A program made the translations under genes and the position numbers. This document shows positions 10,799 to 19,454 of a stretch of 34,721 bases of DNA, piece after piece (within the stretch, counting starts at the first letter, position 1; every line of letters starts with the position of its first letter). The notes under the pieces were generated by a model. It made no database searches and was not told the DNA's origin. It saw only the letters and a program-made list of their open reading frames with translations. The stretch spans positions 1 through 34,721 of the forward strand of contig JAHEJB010000014.1 of NCBI GenBank assembly GCA_024639085.1, in the 5' to 3' direction. This DNA is from Rubricoccaceae bacterium. Its GTDB lineage: Bacteria; Bacteroidota; Rhodothermia; Rhodothermales; Rubricoccaceae.

Positions 10799-13700
10799 AT
10801 GGTGAGTAAACATTTTCGTGTCTTTGGTTTCTTTCTGTGCGCACTTGTCGCGCTTCCTGCGACTGCTCAAACCGAGTTGATCGTGCGCCTGGAGGCAGGT
10901 TACAGTGGTCCACTCAAGGCATCGCTGGAAAGTGCTCGTGCTGTTCCAGGCGTTTCGAGTTCACTTTTCGATGAAGTTCGTGGTGTGAAACGGCTGTTTG
11001 CGGAAAACCGTGCTGCAGGAAATTGGACCGACGATGTTTTTGTCGTCGAGTTCGCCGATGCCATTATCGCAGATCGGCAGCGGAGTCAGTGGGCAGCGGA
11101 GCCGGGTGTTCGCTATGTGCAAACAAACGGCACCTACAGCCTCGATGTTGTTGAGGATCTAGACGACGAGCCATTTGCGGATAGCCTGTCCCACCTGCTT
11201 GTCATCCGCGCCGATGAAGCGTGGCTGGAGACGACGGGTTCGCCCTCAGTCATCATCGGGCTAATCGATACAGGCTTGTACATGCAGCACCCAGACTTCC
11301 AGAATCAGATATGGAATAACCCAGGCGAGATACCGAACAACGGCATCGACGATGATGGGAACGGCTTCATCGACGATGTGAATGGTTACGACTTCGTAGA
11401 TCGCAACGTCAGCGTAAATAGCGGCGACTACTACGTTCGCGACAATGATCCTTCCGAGGATGGTACACAGGAACACGGGACGTTGACGGCCGGGGTTATG
11501 TCTGCGGCCCTGAACGGTGTCGGAATTGCAGGCGTAGCGCCCGGCGCTCGCATTGTGCCTGTTCGCGCATTTGGCCGAGACGGTGTTGCGGAGGACGACG
11601 ATCTCGCGGCTGCCATTGTTTACGCTGCCGATCTTGGCGTGGATGTGATCAACCTGTCGTTTGGCAGGAATGAGGATAGCCCGTTGCTTCACGAAGCCAT
11701 TCAGTATGCATACAATCAAGGGACGATTGTTGTGGCATCCGGTGGCAACGCCGGAGGTGATGGGGCGCACTATCCGTCTGATTACCCGGAAGCCATTGGC
11801 GTTGCCTGGTTCACGGCAGATGGATCAGACATCGAGCCTATCGGCGGACAGTTCGGACCTGGAATCGATCTTGGTGCACCCGGAACCGCTATTTTTACGA
11901 CGCTCGCGCCGCACGAAAGTGATCCTCGTCCAATCGAGGAACAGCTTTATGGTCGAAGAAGTGGGTCTTCACTTTCTGCACCACAAGTCACAGGCGCTGT
12001 TGCGCTTCTACGTTCCGTTGACAGCTCACTCAGTCCAGAGTCAATTCGTGGTATCCTTACGTCAACCGCTCGTGACTTAAACGAGCCAGGCTGGGATCAC
12101 CATACAGCCGCCGGTTTGCTTGATGTAGCCAACGCCATCGGCCTCCCATATCCAACCAATGTGTCGCTTACAAGTCCTGAGCAAGACAGCGGGGGCGGGA
12201 GTGGCCTTGTGCCCATTGTGGGCTCGGCAATTGCGCCACAATTCTCGTCGTGGAGTGTCGACTACGCGTCCTACGATCCAACAGACAGTTCCACCCCCAT
12301 CGGATCGTGGATTTCGATTGTAGATCCAGTTCTGACGCAGGTAAGAAAGGACACGCTGGGTTTCTGGCAAACAAACTCACTGAGTGAGGGTCTTTACCTG
12401 GTTCGGCTCGTCGTAGCTCTTTCCAATGGCCAAACCCTTGAAGACCGGCGCCGCGTTACTATTGACCGATCTGCTCCGACTTTAGACGTTACGTACGCAG
12501 GTCCAGCCTACTTCGATGGAAGGCAAGGAGTGCTCGTCGAACTCAAAACCGACGACGTTACTGAAGCCTCAATGGAGATTGAACGAGGTGGAGGACAGGT
12601 TGCCTATATATCCGCTGAAGACCGCGAACAAAGGCACGGAATGTTCTGGCCTAATGAACGCAGCGAAGTAGGGCAGGTTACGGCTCGCATTTCTGTTGAG
12701 AACGCTTCCGGACTGAGTGTATCGTCCGAAGCAACCGTTACGTTGGATGCACTCTACTACAATGATGCGCTTTTTACCGAGACCGTTTTGGACATGCCAG
12801 CAGGGTATTTCCTTGAGAAAACGACAGACTTTGATGGAGATGGGCTCCTTGAAGTCGTTCAAAACCGACTTGTGGATGGCGAACCCAGTGATAGCGTGCT
12901 TGTATTTGAGTGGGGCCCTGAGGGGCAGTTCGTCAACGAGCGACAGCTATTGAGCGCCCTGATTCCCAGAGATGAGGGCGACACGGATGATGACGGGCGA
13001 CGAGAGCTGCTCTTTCAGTTTGGTGCCAATACCTTCCTCGCTGAGGCTGGTGCTCGCGTCGCGGGCTGCCCCGACCTGACTAACACAGAGGCATGCTATC
13101 CGTCGAATATCATCTTTGAAGACTCGACACCTCCGGGCTCTACGAGAAGGCCACTCTGGGGCGTGAAGCTGGTCGATCTGGATGGCGACGGGCTGGGAGA
13201 GATTATTGGCCACGACCTCCGGCTTCGAGATGCTGAAGGACAGGTTCCTCCCACAACGTGGCGGATTTTTGAAAGCAACGGAACGACGTTTACCGAGATA
13301 GCGGAATTAGACAACCCTACGGACAATTCAGACGATGAGGAGCCGGAAAACGTATTCAATGATTCGCAGGGCCTTGAAGGTGATTTTGATAACGACGGCA
13401 GACGGGAGTGGCTTAGCGGCGATTACGATGGTGATTACATCCTTTACGAGTACACAGGCGGAAACAGTTTCTCTCCCATCTGGACTTATGAAACTGATCG
13501 ATACAGCGCGGGAGCACGCCTCGTGCAAGGTGATTTTGATGGCGACGGGGTGGACGAATTCTGGGGTATGACGACGCCCAAGACAGCAGGAGGAATTGAA
13601 GGCGCCGCTTTCGGACTGGCAGAAGGATTTGATAACATTGGAGATAATCAGTTCGAACTCCAGCAGACCATCGCCTTCCAGAGCTTAGTTACTCGCTACG

Positions 13701-15076
13701 GAACGATGGCGGCAGCGGACTTCGATCTGGACGGAACTGACGAGTTGATCGTGGTTCATTCACCTGATCTGTGGATCTTCAGCGCTGCCAATAACTGGAA
13801 GCCGATCTACCACTCGGGCGCGATTCCCAATGCCAATGGACCAACAGGTCTTCGCAGCATTCGCGTTGTCACGGGCGACTTCGACGGGAATCTCGTTCCC
13901 GAAATCGTAGTCTCGGGTGCAGATGGACAGTCGCGTCTCTTTACGTACAACGCGGGCCAGACAGGCCTGGCCCCACCACGGTGGGCCTCGGCGCATGCCA
14001 TTGACGCTGCAAATGTTCTATTGTCATGGAGCACTCAGGCTGACTCCGTCACTGTTTTCGCTGCCGAGCCCGGACAACCGCTCGACCCGGTACTTACAAC
14101 GTCAGATTCAGAAATCGTTGTCGCTGCATCTATTGAGCAACAATATGTACTTCGTGCGTGGTTTGGAACAGCGACGTCAGCGCTAAGCGAGATGAGGCAA
14201 GTTCGTCCACACACTCCTGCAACTGTTAGCAACGTAGCGTATCCACCAGGCGACTACGTACGGCTCACATTCACCGAACGACTTGATCTGCAAACTGCAG
14301 CTGGTCAGTTCGAACTGGGAGGATCTCAAACGCCATCTGCACTCCTGTTCGAGGACAACGGCTATTCCATTGCGCTTCAGTTTGACGACCTGCCAGCAGG
14401 AGCAAATTTCCTCGAATGGAGCGATCTGCGCGATGCCGAAAACACACCTGTTGGCGAGAACCAAATCGCCATAAACATTCCAGCCGCCAATGCAGAAGGT
14501 ACACTGCTGCTCACATCCTGGGAGATTCTGGATAGCAGTCGGGCAAGACTTGTTTTTAACCAGGCGTTAAGCGCTTCTCATGCTGGAAACACAGCAAATT
14601 ACCGTGTGGATCCAACAGGACAGGTTTCATCTGTTGGGTTCAGCGCAGCCGATCCAAATGCCATAGAGCTAACGATTCAAGGGCGTGCACTCGGCGCGAC
14701 GGGTCTTCTTACAACAATCGTTGTGTCCGGTTTGGTCGGTGCTGAAGGGGCTACGCTGGCACCAGAAGGAAACGTGGCGACGCTCGGAGATTTTGCAGAC
14801 GACCTCTCGGATGTGTACGCATTCCCGAATCCGTACCGCTCCGATCAGCACTCAGGGCGTGTCATCATAGCCGGGCTTCCTCGATCTGCCACGATGGAGG
14901 TGTACTCGCTTGGTGGAGAACGCATTCGCAGTCTAGAAGAGTTTGACGGCGACGGCGGTACACCGTGGGATCTCACCGACGACAATGGCGAAGCGGTTCC
15001 TTCGGGCATCTATCTAATTCGAGTTGAAACAGATGGCCAGGATCCCGTATTTACGAAGGTCGCTATTATTCGTTAG
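10799..15076 (+). CDS. Secreted subtilisin-like (S8) protease with VCBS/FG-GAP repeats and T9SS-type C-terminal domain
   Basis: A multidomain exported serine protease of about 1425 residues (numbering below counts from a GTG at 10790). The signal peptide is VSKHFRVFGFFLCALVALPATAQ. An inhibitor-like propeptide spans about residues 28-115. The catalytic domain covers about 150-455, with D160 (GLIDTGLYMQHPDF), H229 (QEHGTLTAGVM), oxyanion N320 (ASGGNAGG) and S394 (GSSLSAPQVTGA). Roughly seven D-x-D-x-D-G-type calcium loops follow between about 675 and 1045 (for example DFDGDGLLEVV, DLDGDGLGEII, DFDGDGVDEFW). Ig-like segments come next, and from about 1342 a C-terminal domain beginning VYAFPNPYRSDQ and ending IYLIRVETD...KVAIIR resembles T9SS/FlgD-like sorting domains. 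I prefer the ATG at 10799 because it removes an acidic residue from the signal peptide n-region. Probably secreted or surface-attached. Confidence 0.93.
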   Translation: MVSKHFRVFGFFLCALVALPATAQTELIVRLEAGYSGPLKASLESARAVPGVSSSLFDEVRGVKRLFAENRAAGNWTDDVFVVEFADAIIADRQRSQWAAEPGVRYVQTNGTYSLDVVEDLDDEPFADSLSHLLVIRADEAWLETTGSPSVIIGLIDTGLYMQHPDFQNQIWNNPGEIPNNGIDDDGNGFIDDVNGYDFVDRNVSVNSGDYYVRDNDPSEDGTQEHGTLTAGVMSAALNGVGIAGVAPGARIVPVRAFGRDGVAEDDDLAAAIVYAADLGVDVINLSFGRNEDSPLLHEAIQYAYNQGTIVVASGGNAGGDGAHYPSDYPEAIGVAWFTADGSDIEPIGGQFGPGIDLGAPGTAIFTTLAPHESDPRPIEEQLYGRRSGSSLSAPQVTGAVALLRSVDSSLSPESIRGILTSTARDLNEPGWDHHTAAGLLDVANAIGLPYPTNVSLTSPEQDSGGGSGLVPIVGSAIAPQFSSWSVDYASYDPTDSSTPIGSWISIVDPVLTQVRKDTLGFWQTNSLSEGLYLVRLVVALSNGQTLEDRRRVTIDRSAPTLDVTYAGPAYFDGRQGVLVELKTDDVTEASMEIERGGGQVAYISAEDREQRHGMFWPNERSEVGQVTARISVENASGLSVSSEATVTLDALYYNDALFTETVLDMPAGYFLEKTTDFDGDGLLEVVQNRLVDGEPSDSVLVFEWGPEGQFVNERQLLSALIPRDEGDTDDDGRRELLFQFGANTFLAEAGARVAGCPDLTNTEACYPSNIIFEDSTPPGSTRRPLWGVKLVDLDGDGLGEIIGHDLRLRDAEGQVPPTTWRIFESNGTTFTEIAELDNPTDNSDDEEPENVFNDSQGLEGDFDNDGRREWLSGDYDGDYILYEYTGGNSFSPIWTYETDRYSAGARLVQGDFDGDGVDEFWGMTTPKTAGGIEGAAFGLAEGFDNIGDNQFELQQTIAFQSLVTRYGTMAAADFDLDGTDELIVVHSPDLWIFSAANNWKPIYHSGAIPNANGPTGLRSIRVVTGDFDGNLVPEIVVSGADGQSRLFTYNAGQTGLAPPRWASAHAIDAANVLLSWSTQADSVTVFAAEPGQPLDPVLTTSDSEIVVAASIEQQYVLRAWFGTATSALSEMRQVRPHTPATVSNVAYPPGDYVRLTFTERLDLQTAAGQFELGGSQTPSALLFEDNGYSIALQFDDLPAGANFLEWSDLRDAENTPVGENQIAINIPAANAEGTLLLTSWEILDSSRARLVFNQALSASHAGNTANYRVDPTGQVSSVGFSAADPNAIELTIQGRALGATGLLTTIVVSGLVGAEGATLAPEGNVATLGDFADDLSDVYAFPNPYRSDQHSGRVIIAGLPRSATMEVYSLGGERIRSLEEFDGDGGTPWDLTDDNGEAVPSGIYLIRVETDGQDPVFTKVAIIR

Positions 15077-15084
15077 CCCTCGCC

Positions 15085-15492
15085 ATGCGGTTGGTTTTAC
15101 CAAGTACGCCCGAAGCAGTATCCCAGGCGGTGCGATTCGCTGAGACTGCGGCAACCGATGCTGCGTTTCCCAATGAAGTCGTAGATCGCATGTTGCTCGC
15201 GGTCGGTGAGGCGGTTGCAAATTCAGTTGAGCACGGAAACAGAGCTGACCACGATTGCTCGGTGACCCTGGAATGGCTTGGAGACCTTCATGGTGGTTGG
15301 CTTTCCGTTGAGGATGAGGGATCTGGTCTTACCCTTGATCGGCTCTTAAGCGCGTCATTGCCAAAAGATGCATTGCAGACCGGTGGACGCGGCCTTTTCA
15401 TTATCAGAGAACTGTCGGACAACATCAAGGTCGAGGAAGAGGGAAGACGCTTGATGCTCTGGTTTGCGCCCAGAGATGTTGAATCAGCGTGA
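15085..15492 (+). CDS. RsbW-like anti-sigma factor / serine-threonine kinase (HATPase_c)
   Basis: A 135-residue single-domain GHKL ATPase of the RsbW/SpoIIAB class, proteins that phosphorylate anti-sigma antagonists and sequester sigma factors. The N box is GEAVANSVEHGN (E42, N46, H50, N52), the G1 box is VEDEGSG (D77, G79, G81) and the G2 box is TGGRGLFIIREL (100-110), all intact, so ATP binding is likely. No sigma factor, STAS antagonist or PP2C phosphatase is encoded nearby, so its partners are unknown. It lies 8 bp after the protease gene and overlaps the following glycosyltransferase gene by GTGA. Confidence 0.88.
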   Translation: MRLVLPSTPEAVSQAVRFAETAATDAAFPNEVVDRMLLAVGEAVANSVEHGNRADHDCSVTLEWLGDLHGGWLSVEDEGSGLTLDRLLSASLPKDALQTGGRGLFIIRELSDNIKVEEEGRRLMLWFAPRDVESA

Positions 15493-17369
15493 TTGGCTCT
15501 AGCCGAGTTCAGCAGGTTCTGCTTGTCGCAATGTTCCTGGGAATGGCCTTCTGTGCGCGAACCCCGGACGCAGGAGCAGGATGGCGAACCGCGTACGTCC
15601 TTTGCGCAGTGGCCGCTGGAATCATCGTGTTCATTCAATGGCAGAGTGGAAACGCCTCCATGCGTAAAGTAATTGTCGTCGGCATATTGTTGAGAGTCAT
15701 TGTCTTTCCGCTTACGCCCACGCTTTCCGATGACGGCTACCGCTATGTCTGGGATGGAATGCTTCAAGCACAGGAAGGCATCAATCCATATCACTATACT
15801 CCATCCGACTCGGAACTGAGCCACCTACACGACGATCCGGTTTTCGAAAACATCAACTCCGGAGAATACTTTTCGGTCTATCCGCCTGTCTCTCAAGTCG
15901 TCTTTGCATTAGGCGGTCTGATGTACCCGCTGGGGTGGCTGGCAAGCTGGTATTTGATCAAACTCTTGATGGTTGGAGGAGAGGTGCTTGGGCTGCTTTT
16001 GTTGAGCCGCATGGTCCGACCACGAGAGCTACTGCTGTATGCGTGGCATCCGCTCGTCGTCATGGAAACGGCCGGGCAGGCACATACCGAATCGCTAGCG
16101 GTGGGTCTACTTGTTTTAATGGTTTGGGCAATTCGACGAACAAGAAAGGGAACGACAGGATCAGCATTGTCCGCTGCTGGTTGGCTCAAACTCCTTCCGT
16201 TTGCCTTCACGCCGTTTGTCGTTCGTCGAATCGGCTGGAAGGCAGCAGTTGCTGGCTTGGTCGTAAGTGTTGCGTTGGCCGCACCATACACAGCATCGTA
16301 CGTAATCCCCCACGTGCGCGAATCGTTAAACCTGTACGTTCGGCTGTTTGAGTTCAATTCCGGTCCCTATTTGGCAATGAAGGGCATCTCCGCAGGACTT
16401 GGTCTGGGCGATGTCAGCAAAATTCTCGGTCCAGTTCTTCAGTGGACATTTGTAGGATTGTTGTTTGTGACATTCTTTCTGGACTGGAAACGCGGATGGT
16501 CAATTGAGAAGGTCCTGATTGTAGTTCTGAGTCTCTTCTTTTTGTGCGCAACGACGATTCATCCGTGGTACCTCGTCCCGCTTCTCGCACTCCTTCCTTT
16601 CGTTTCCGAACGTAAAACCGGACGATGGTTTGCCATAGCATGGAGTGTACTTGGCGTCATATCTCTGGCAACCTACTGGCGATACTCTGGACCACCCTGG
16701 GGCTATGCATTGGCCGTCTGGACAGGATGGATCCTTTGGACGGGCTTCATGCTAATCGCGTTCATCAAAGCCACTTTGCCCTCGCTAATGAGACGGCGAG
16801 CGCAAGAGAAATGGCGGTGGATTCAGAGCCAGCTCCCTCCACTACAACTTGGCAGATATTCAAGGGTGCTCGACCTCGGGGCAGGGGAGGGCTTTGTCGG
16901 CGAAGCGATCGAAAATGAAACCGGAGCACAGGTGTTGTTGGCGGATGTAGTTGACTTCAACGAAACTGACCTGCCACTGACACTCTACACTGGTTGTAGT
17001 CTCCCCTTTGAGGACGAAAGATTTGACACGACTCTTCTTGTGTTCGTTCTCCATCATGCAGAAAACGCAGAGCAAGTTCTTCTGGAAGCTGCGCGCGCGA
17101 CGAGTAGAAGAATTGTCGTCGTTGAGTCTGTGTATAGTGCGACGTGGCAACATCGTCTGCTCGATAGACTCGACCGGCTCGCTAACGCGCTACGCTCAAG
17201 CGACAAGATGGCGGATCAGGAAGAGTACCTCCATTTCCGAACTGATGCGGAATGGCGAAGCACATTCAGCCGTCTAGGGTTTACCGTTAAGCAGTTCTCC
17301 GAAAAAGGAAGGTGGATTCATCAGCAGGTTCTTTACGTCCTGCAACCTCCTAAGCACCAAGTCAATTAG
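15489..17369 (+). CDS. Fusion of GT-C-type membrane glycosyltransferase and class I SAM methyltransferase
   Basis: A 626-residue two-part protein. Residues 1 to about 430 are a polytopic membrane region with about ten hydrophobic helices. The first large loop carries SDDGYRYVWDG (80-90), followed by NPYHYTP and YPPVSQ, which match polyprenol-phosphate-mannose-dependent (GT-C, GT87-like) transferases. TTIHPWYLVPLLALLPF at about 355-370 is also typical. Residues 440-626 form a soluble class I methyltransferase with motif I VLDLGAGEGFVGEAI (460-474), an acidic strand-2 end (LADVVDFN) and motif IV-like FDTTLLVFVLHHAEN (512-526). The start is a GTG overlapping the RsbW-like stop. Acceptor and methylated product are unknown. 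Its stop overlaps the convergent miaA by 8 bp. Confidence 0.87.
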   Translation: MIGSSRVQQVLLVAMFLGMAFCARTPDAGAGWRTAYVLCAVAAGIIVFIQWQSGNASMRKVIVVGILLRVIVFPLTPTLSDDGYRYVWDGMLQAQEGINPYHYTPSDSELSHLHDDPVFENINSGEYFSVYPPVSQVVFALGGLMYPLGWLASWYLIKLLMVGGEVLGLLLLSRMVRPRELLLYAWHPLVVMETAGQAHTESLAVGLLVLMVWAIRRTRKGTTGSALSAAGWLKLLPFAFTPFVVRRIGWKAAVAGLVVSVALAAPYTASYVIPHVRESLNLYVRLFEFNSGPYLAMKGISAGLGLGDVSKILGPVLQWTFVGLLFVTFFLDWKRGWSIEKVLIVVLSLFFLCATTIHPWYLVPLLALLPFVSERKTGRWFAIAWSVLGVISLATYWRYSGPPWGYALAVWTGWILWTGFMLIAFIKATLPSLMRRRAQEKWRWIQSQLPPLQLGRYSRVLDLGAGEGFVGEAIENETGAQVLLADVVDFNETDLPLTLYTGCSLPFEDERFDTTLLVFVLHHAENAEQVLLEAARATSRRIVVVESVYSATWQHRLLDRLDRLANALRSSDKMADQEEYLHFRTDAEWRSTFSRLGFTVKQFSEKGRWIHQQVLYVLQPPKHQVN

Positions 17370-18342
17370 TCCGATTTGGAGTGCTTTCAAGGATTGCTTC
17401 AACTACATCGGGCACTGAATCAAACTCCGAAAGATCCAACCACTCGTATTCGGGACGCCTTCGGAACCACGTGAGTTGCCGCTTGGCATAGCGTCTGGTA
17501 TTTCGCTTGAGAAGCCGCACCATCTCATCGAAGTCGATCTCTCCGGAAAGGTGCGCAAAGGGCTCCTGATAGCCAATCGTCCTGAGTGGATTACTGTCAA
17601 GCTGATTGCCCGCGTCTATGAGTTTGCGAGCCTCCTCAAGCAAGCCCGATTGTAGCATATCATCCACTCGCGATTCGATGCGCGCATGAAGCTCCTCTCG
17701 AGGCCGCGTCAGGACCACGACCCGATACTGATAAGGCGGGGGCTTGACATTCTCGAAAAACGAAGACCATGGTTCTCCGGAGGTGTAGTAAACCTCAAGT
17801 GCTCGGACGAGGCGCTGGGTCTTTGTCGCATCAAGCAATGCCGCACCGATATAGTCAACTCGTTGCAATTCGTCATATAGTGCTGCGGCACCTTCGGTTG
17901 TTGATGCGCGCTCATTCAACTCGGCGCGAATCTGACAATCTCCATCTGGAATCTGGGCTAACCCATGTAGAAGTGCTTCCAGATAAAGGGTAGATCCTCC
18001 AACGACCAGGGGCTGCGTACCCCGCGTCAGAATCTCTGCAATTCGCCGGTTTGCTTCTACAGCAAACTTGCCAGCCGACCACGAGTCAGTCAGCTCCAAT
18101 TCGTCAATGAAGTGATGGGGGAGTGACTCTTGTTCCTCTACGCTCGGCTTCGCCGTCCCAATGTCTAGCCCACGAAAGATCTGTCTGCTATCGGCAGAGA
18201 TAATCTCAACTCCAATACGCTGGCCAATAGCCAAGCCAAGTGCCGTTTTGCCGACACCCGTTGGGCCAGCTAAGACAAGAAGCGGTGCGGGAGGTTTATC
18301 GCTCAATCCTTCAAATGGGTAGGACCAATCTCTTGGAACCAC
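17362..18342 (-). CDS. miaA: tRNA dimethylallyltransferase
   Basis: MiaA transfers a dimethylallyl group to N6 of adenosine 37 in tRNAs reading UNN codons. The 326-residue product has the P-loop AGPTGVGKT (25-33), ISADSRQIFRGLDIGTAKP around residues 50-70 (the substrate-binding Asp and Ser), LVVGGSTLYLEALLHGL, and the C-terminal TIGYQEPFAHLSG and RNTRRYAKRQLTWFRR. The start is a GTG inside the end of the preceding gene, supported by a strong GGAGGA 8 nt upstream. A TTG at 18306 that overlaps the upstream stop is less likely because its spacing is zero. It is the last gene of a four-gene minus-strand unit. Confidence 0.97.
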   Translation of the reverse strand: MVPRDWSYPFEGLSDKPPAPLLVLAGPTGVGKTALGLAIGQRIGVEIISADSRQIFRGLDIGTAKPSVEEQESLPHHFIDELELTDSWSAGKFAVEANRRIAEILTRGTQPLVVGGSTLYLEALLHGLAQIPDGDCQIRAELNERASTTEGAAALYDELQRVDYIGAALLDATKTQRLVRALEVYYTSGEPWSSFFENVKPPPYQYRVVVLTRPREELHARIESRVDDMLQSGLLEEARKLIDAGNQLDSNPLRTIGYQEPFAHLSGEIDFDEMVRLLKRNTRRYAKRQLTWFRRRPEYEWLDLSEFDSVPDVVEAILESTPNRTN

Positions 18343-19451
18343 GCCTGAATTCCTCCACGGAGGTTTACCACATTGTCAAATCCATTCATGCGCAAGTACT
18401 GAACGGCCTGGGCGGACCGACCACCCATGTGACAGTGCACGACCACAAGTGCATCGCTCTTGCGATCTTCCAATTCCATTGTTCGCAATGGCAGCATGGC
18501 AAGGGGAATCAAGGTGCCGCCAAGATTGCCAGTGGCAAACTCTTCGGGTTGACGAACATCCAGCAGGAACGGTGGATTGTCCGATTCAAGCAGCGTTTGA
18601 TACTCCTGAACCGTTATTTCTGGGATTCTATTCATTTGTCGGGGCTTTGAACGCGGCTGGCAAGAAGCTGCTGGCGCGCCCGATGAGGTGATTGTCGGTG
18701 ACTCGCCGCAAACGGGGCATTGTGGATCGCGGGCCACGCCCAGTGTTCGGAACTCCATCGAAAGTGTGTCCACTAGTAGCAGACGACCTTCAAGCCCTTC
18801 GCCGATACCGAGCAATCGCTTAATTACTTCTGTGGCCTGAATCGTCCCGAGCAAGCCAGGCAGAACACCCAGAACACCTGCTTCAGCACAAGATGGCACA
18901 AGATCAGCAGGAGGAGGCCCTGGGAAGAGGCAGCGATAGCACGGTCCGTCGGGCGCACAAAATACGCTGGCCTGCCCTTCGAAGCGGTTTATCGACGCGT
19001 AGACGTTGGGCACACCACACGTAACACAGGCGTCGTTTACTAGATAGCGGGTATTGAAGTTGTCACTGCCGTCTGCGACCACGTCATAGTTCGAGATAAT
19101 TTGTTCGGCATTAGAGCCATCAAGCTGTTTTTGATGAAGCTCTAGTTTGACGTGGGGATTGATCTCGCGAAGTCGCTCGGCTGCCACCTCGATTTTTGGC
19201 AAGCCCACGTCCTTCTCACCATAGAGAATCTGCCTTTGCAAATTGCTTGTATCCACAACGTCAAATTCAACCAGTCCAATTCGTCCGATGCCAGCAGCGG
19301 CTAGATACAAGGACACTGGAGATCCGAGGCCACCAAGCCCGACGATCAACACCGAGCTTTCTTTCAGCCGAGTCTGCCCCTGCTTCCCCACTTCGGGAAG
19401 AAGAAAATGGCGACTATATCGCTTTAGTTCTGCGGGAGTCAAGGTCGGCAC
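18303..19451 (-). CDS. ThiF/MoeB-family adenylyltransferase fused to a rhodanese domain
   Basis: A 382-residue E1-like enzyme that should adenylate the C-terminus of a ubiquitin-like sulfur-carrier protein (MoaD, ThiS or similar) and pass sulfur through its rhodanese domain. The nucleotide loop is VGLGGLGSP (38-45), followed by DVVDTSNLQRQ. Zinc is held by C171/C174 (CYRC) and C245/C248 (CPVC), and the conserved catalytic-type C188 is in PSCAEAGVLGVLPG. The rhodanese domain covers about 275-382 with active-site C340 in HCHMGGRS. This architecture is that of MoeBR/Uba4/MOCS3. The GTG start lies 3 bp after the lycopene cyclase stop. Whether it serves molybdopterin, thiamine, cysteine or tRNA thiolation cannot be told; its miaA neighbour is compatible with tRNA work. 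Confidence 0.92.
   Translation of the reverse strand: MPTLTPAELKRYSRHFLLPEVGKQGQTRLKESSVLIVGLGGLGSPVSLYLAAAGIGRIGLVEFDVVDTSNLQRQILYGEKDVGLPKIEVAAERLREINPHVKLELHQKQLDGSNAEQIISNYDVVADGSDNFNTRYLVNDACVTCGVPNVYASINRFEGQASVFCAPDGPCYRCLFPGPPPADLVPSCAEAGVLGVLPGLLGTIQATEVIKRLLGIGEGLEGRLLLVDTLSMEFRTLGVARDPQCPVCGESPTITSSGAPAASCQPRSKPRQMNRIPEITVQEYQTLLESDNPPFLLDVRQPEEFATGNLGGTLIPLAMLPLRTMELEDRKSDALVVVHCHMGGRSAQAVQYLRMNGFDNVVNLRGGIQAWFQEIGPTHLKD
18351..18356 (-). promoter_or_regulatory. Strong Shine-Dalgarno of miaA inside the upstream gene
   Basis: The minus strand reads GGAGGA here, 8 nt before the miaA GTG at 18342. It lies within the 3' coding part of the ThiF-rhodanese gene and decides the miaA start. 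Confidence 0.7.
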
Positions 19452-19454
19452 AGA

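Noticed and set aside
13100-14100. DNA tandem repeats suspected in the protease gene
   Set aside because: The D-x-D-x-D-G motifs repeat at the protein level only; spacing and base sequence vary, so there is no DNA repeat array.
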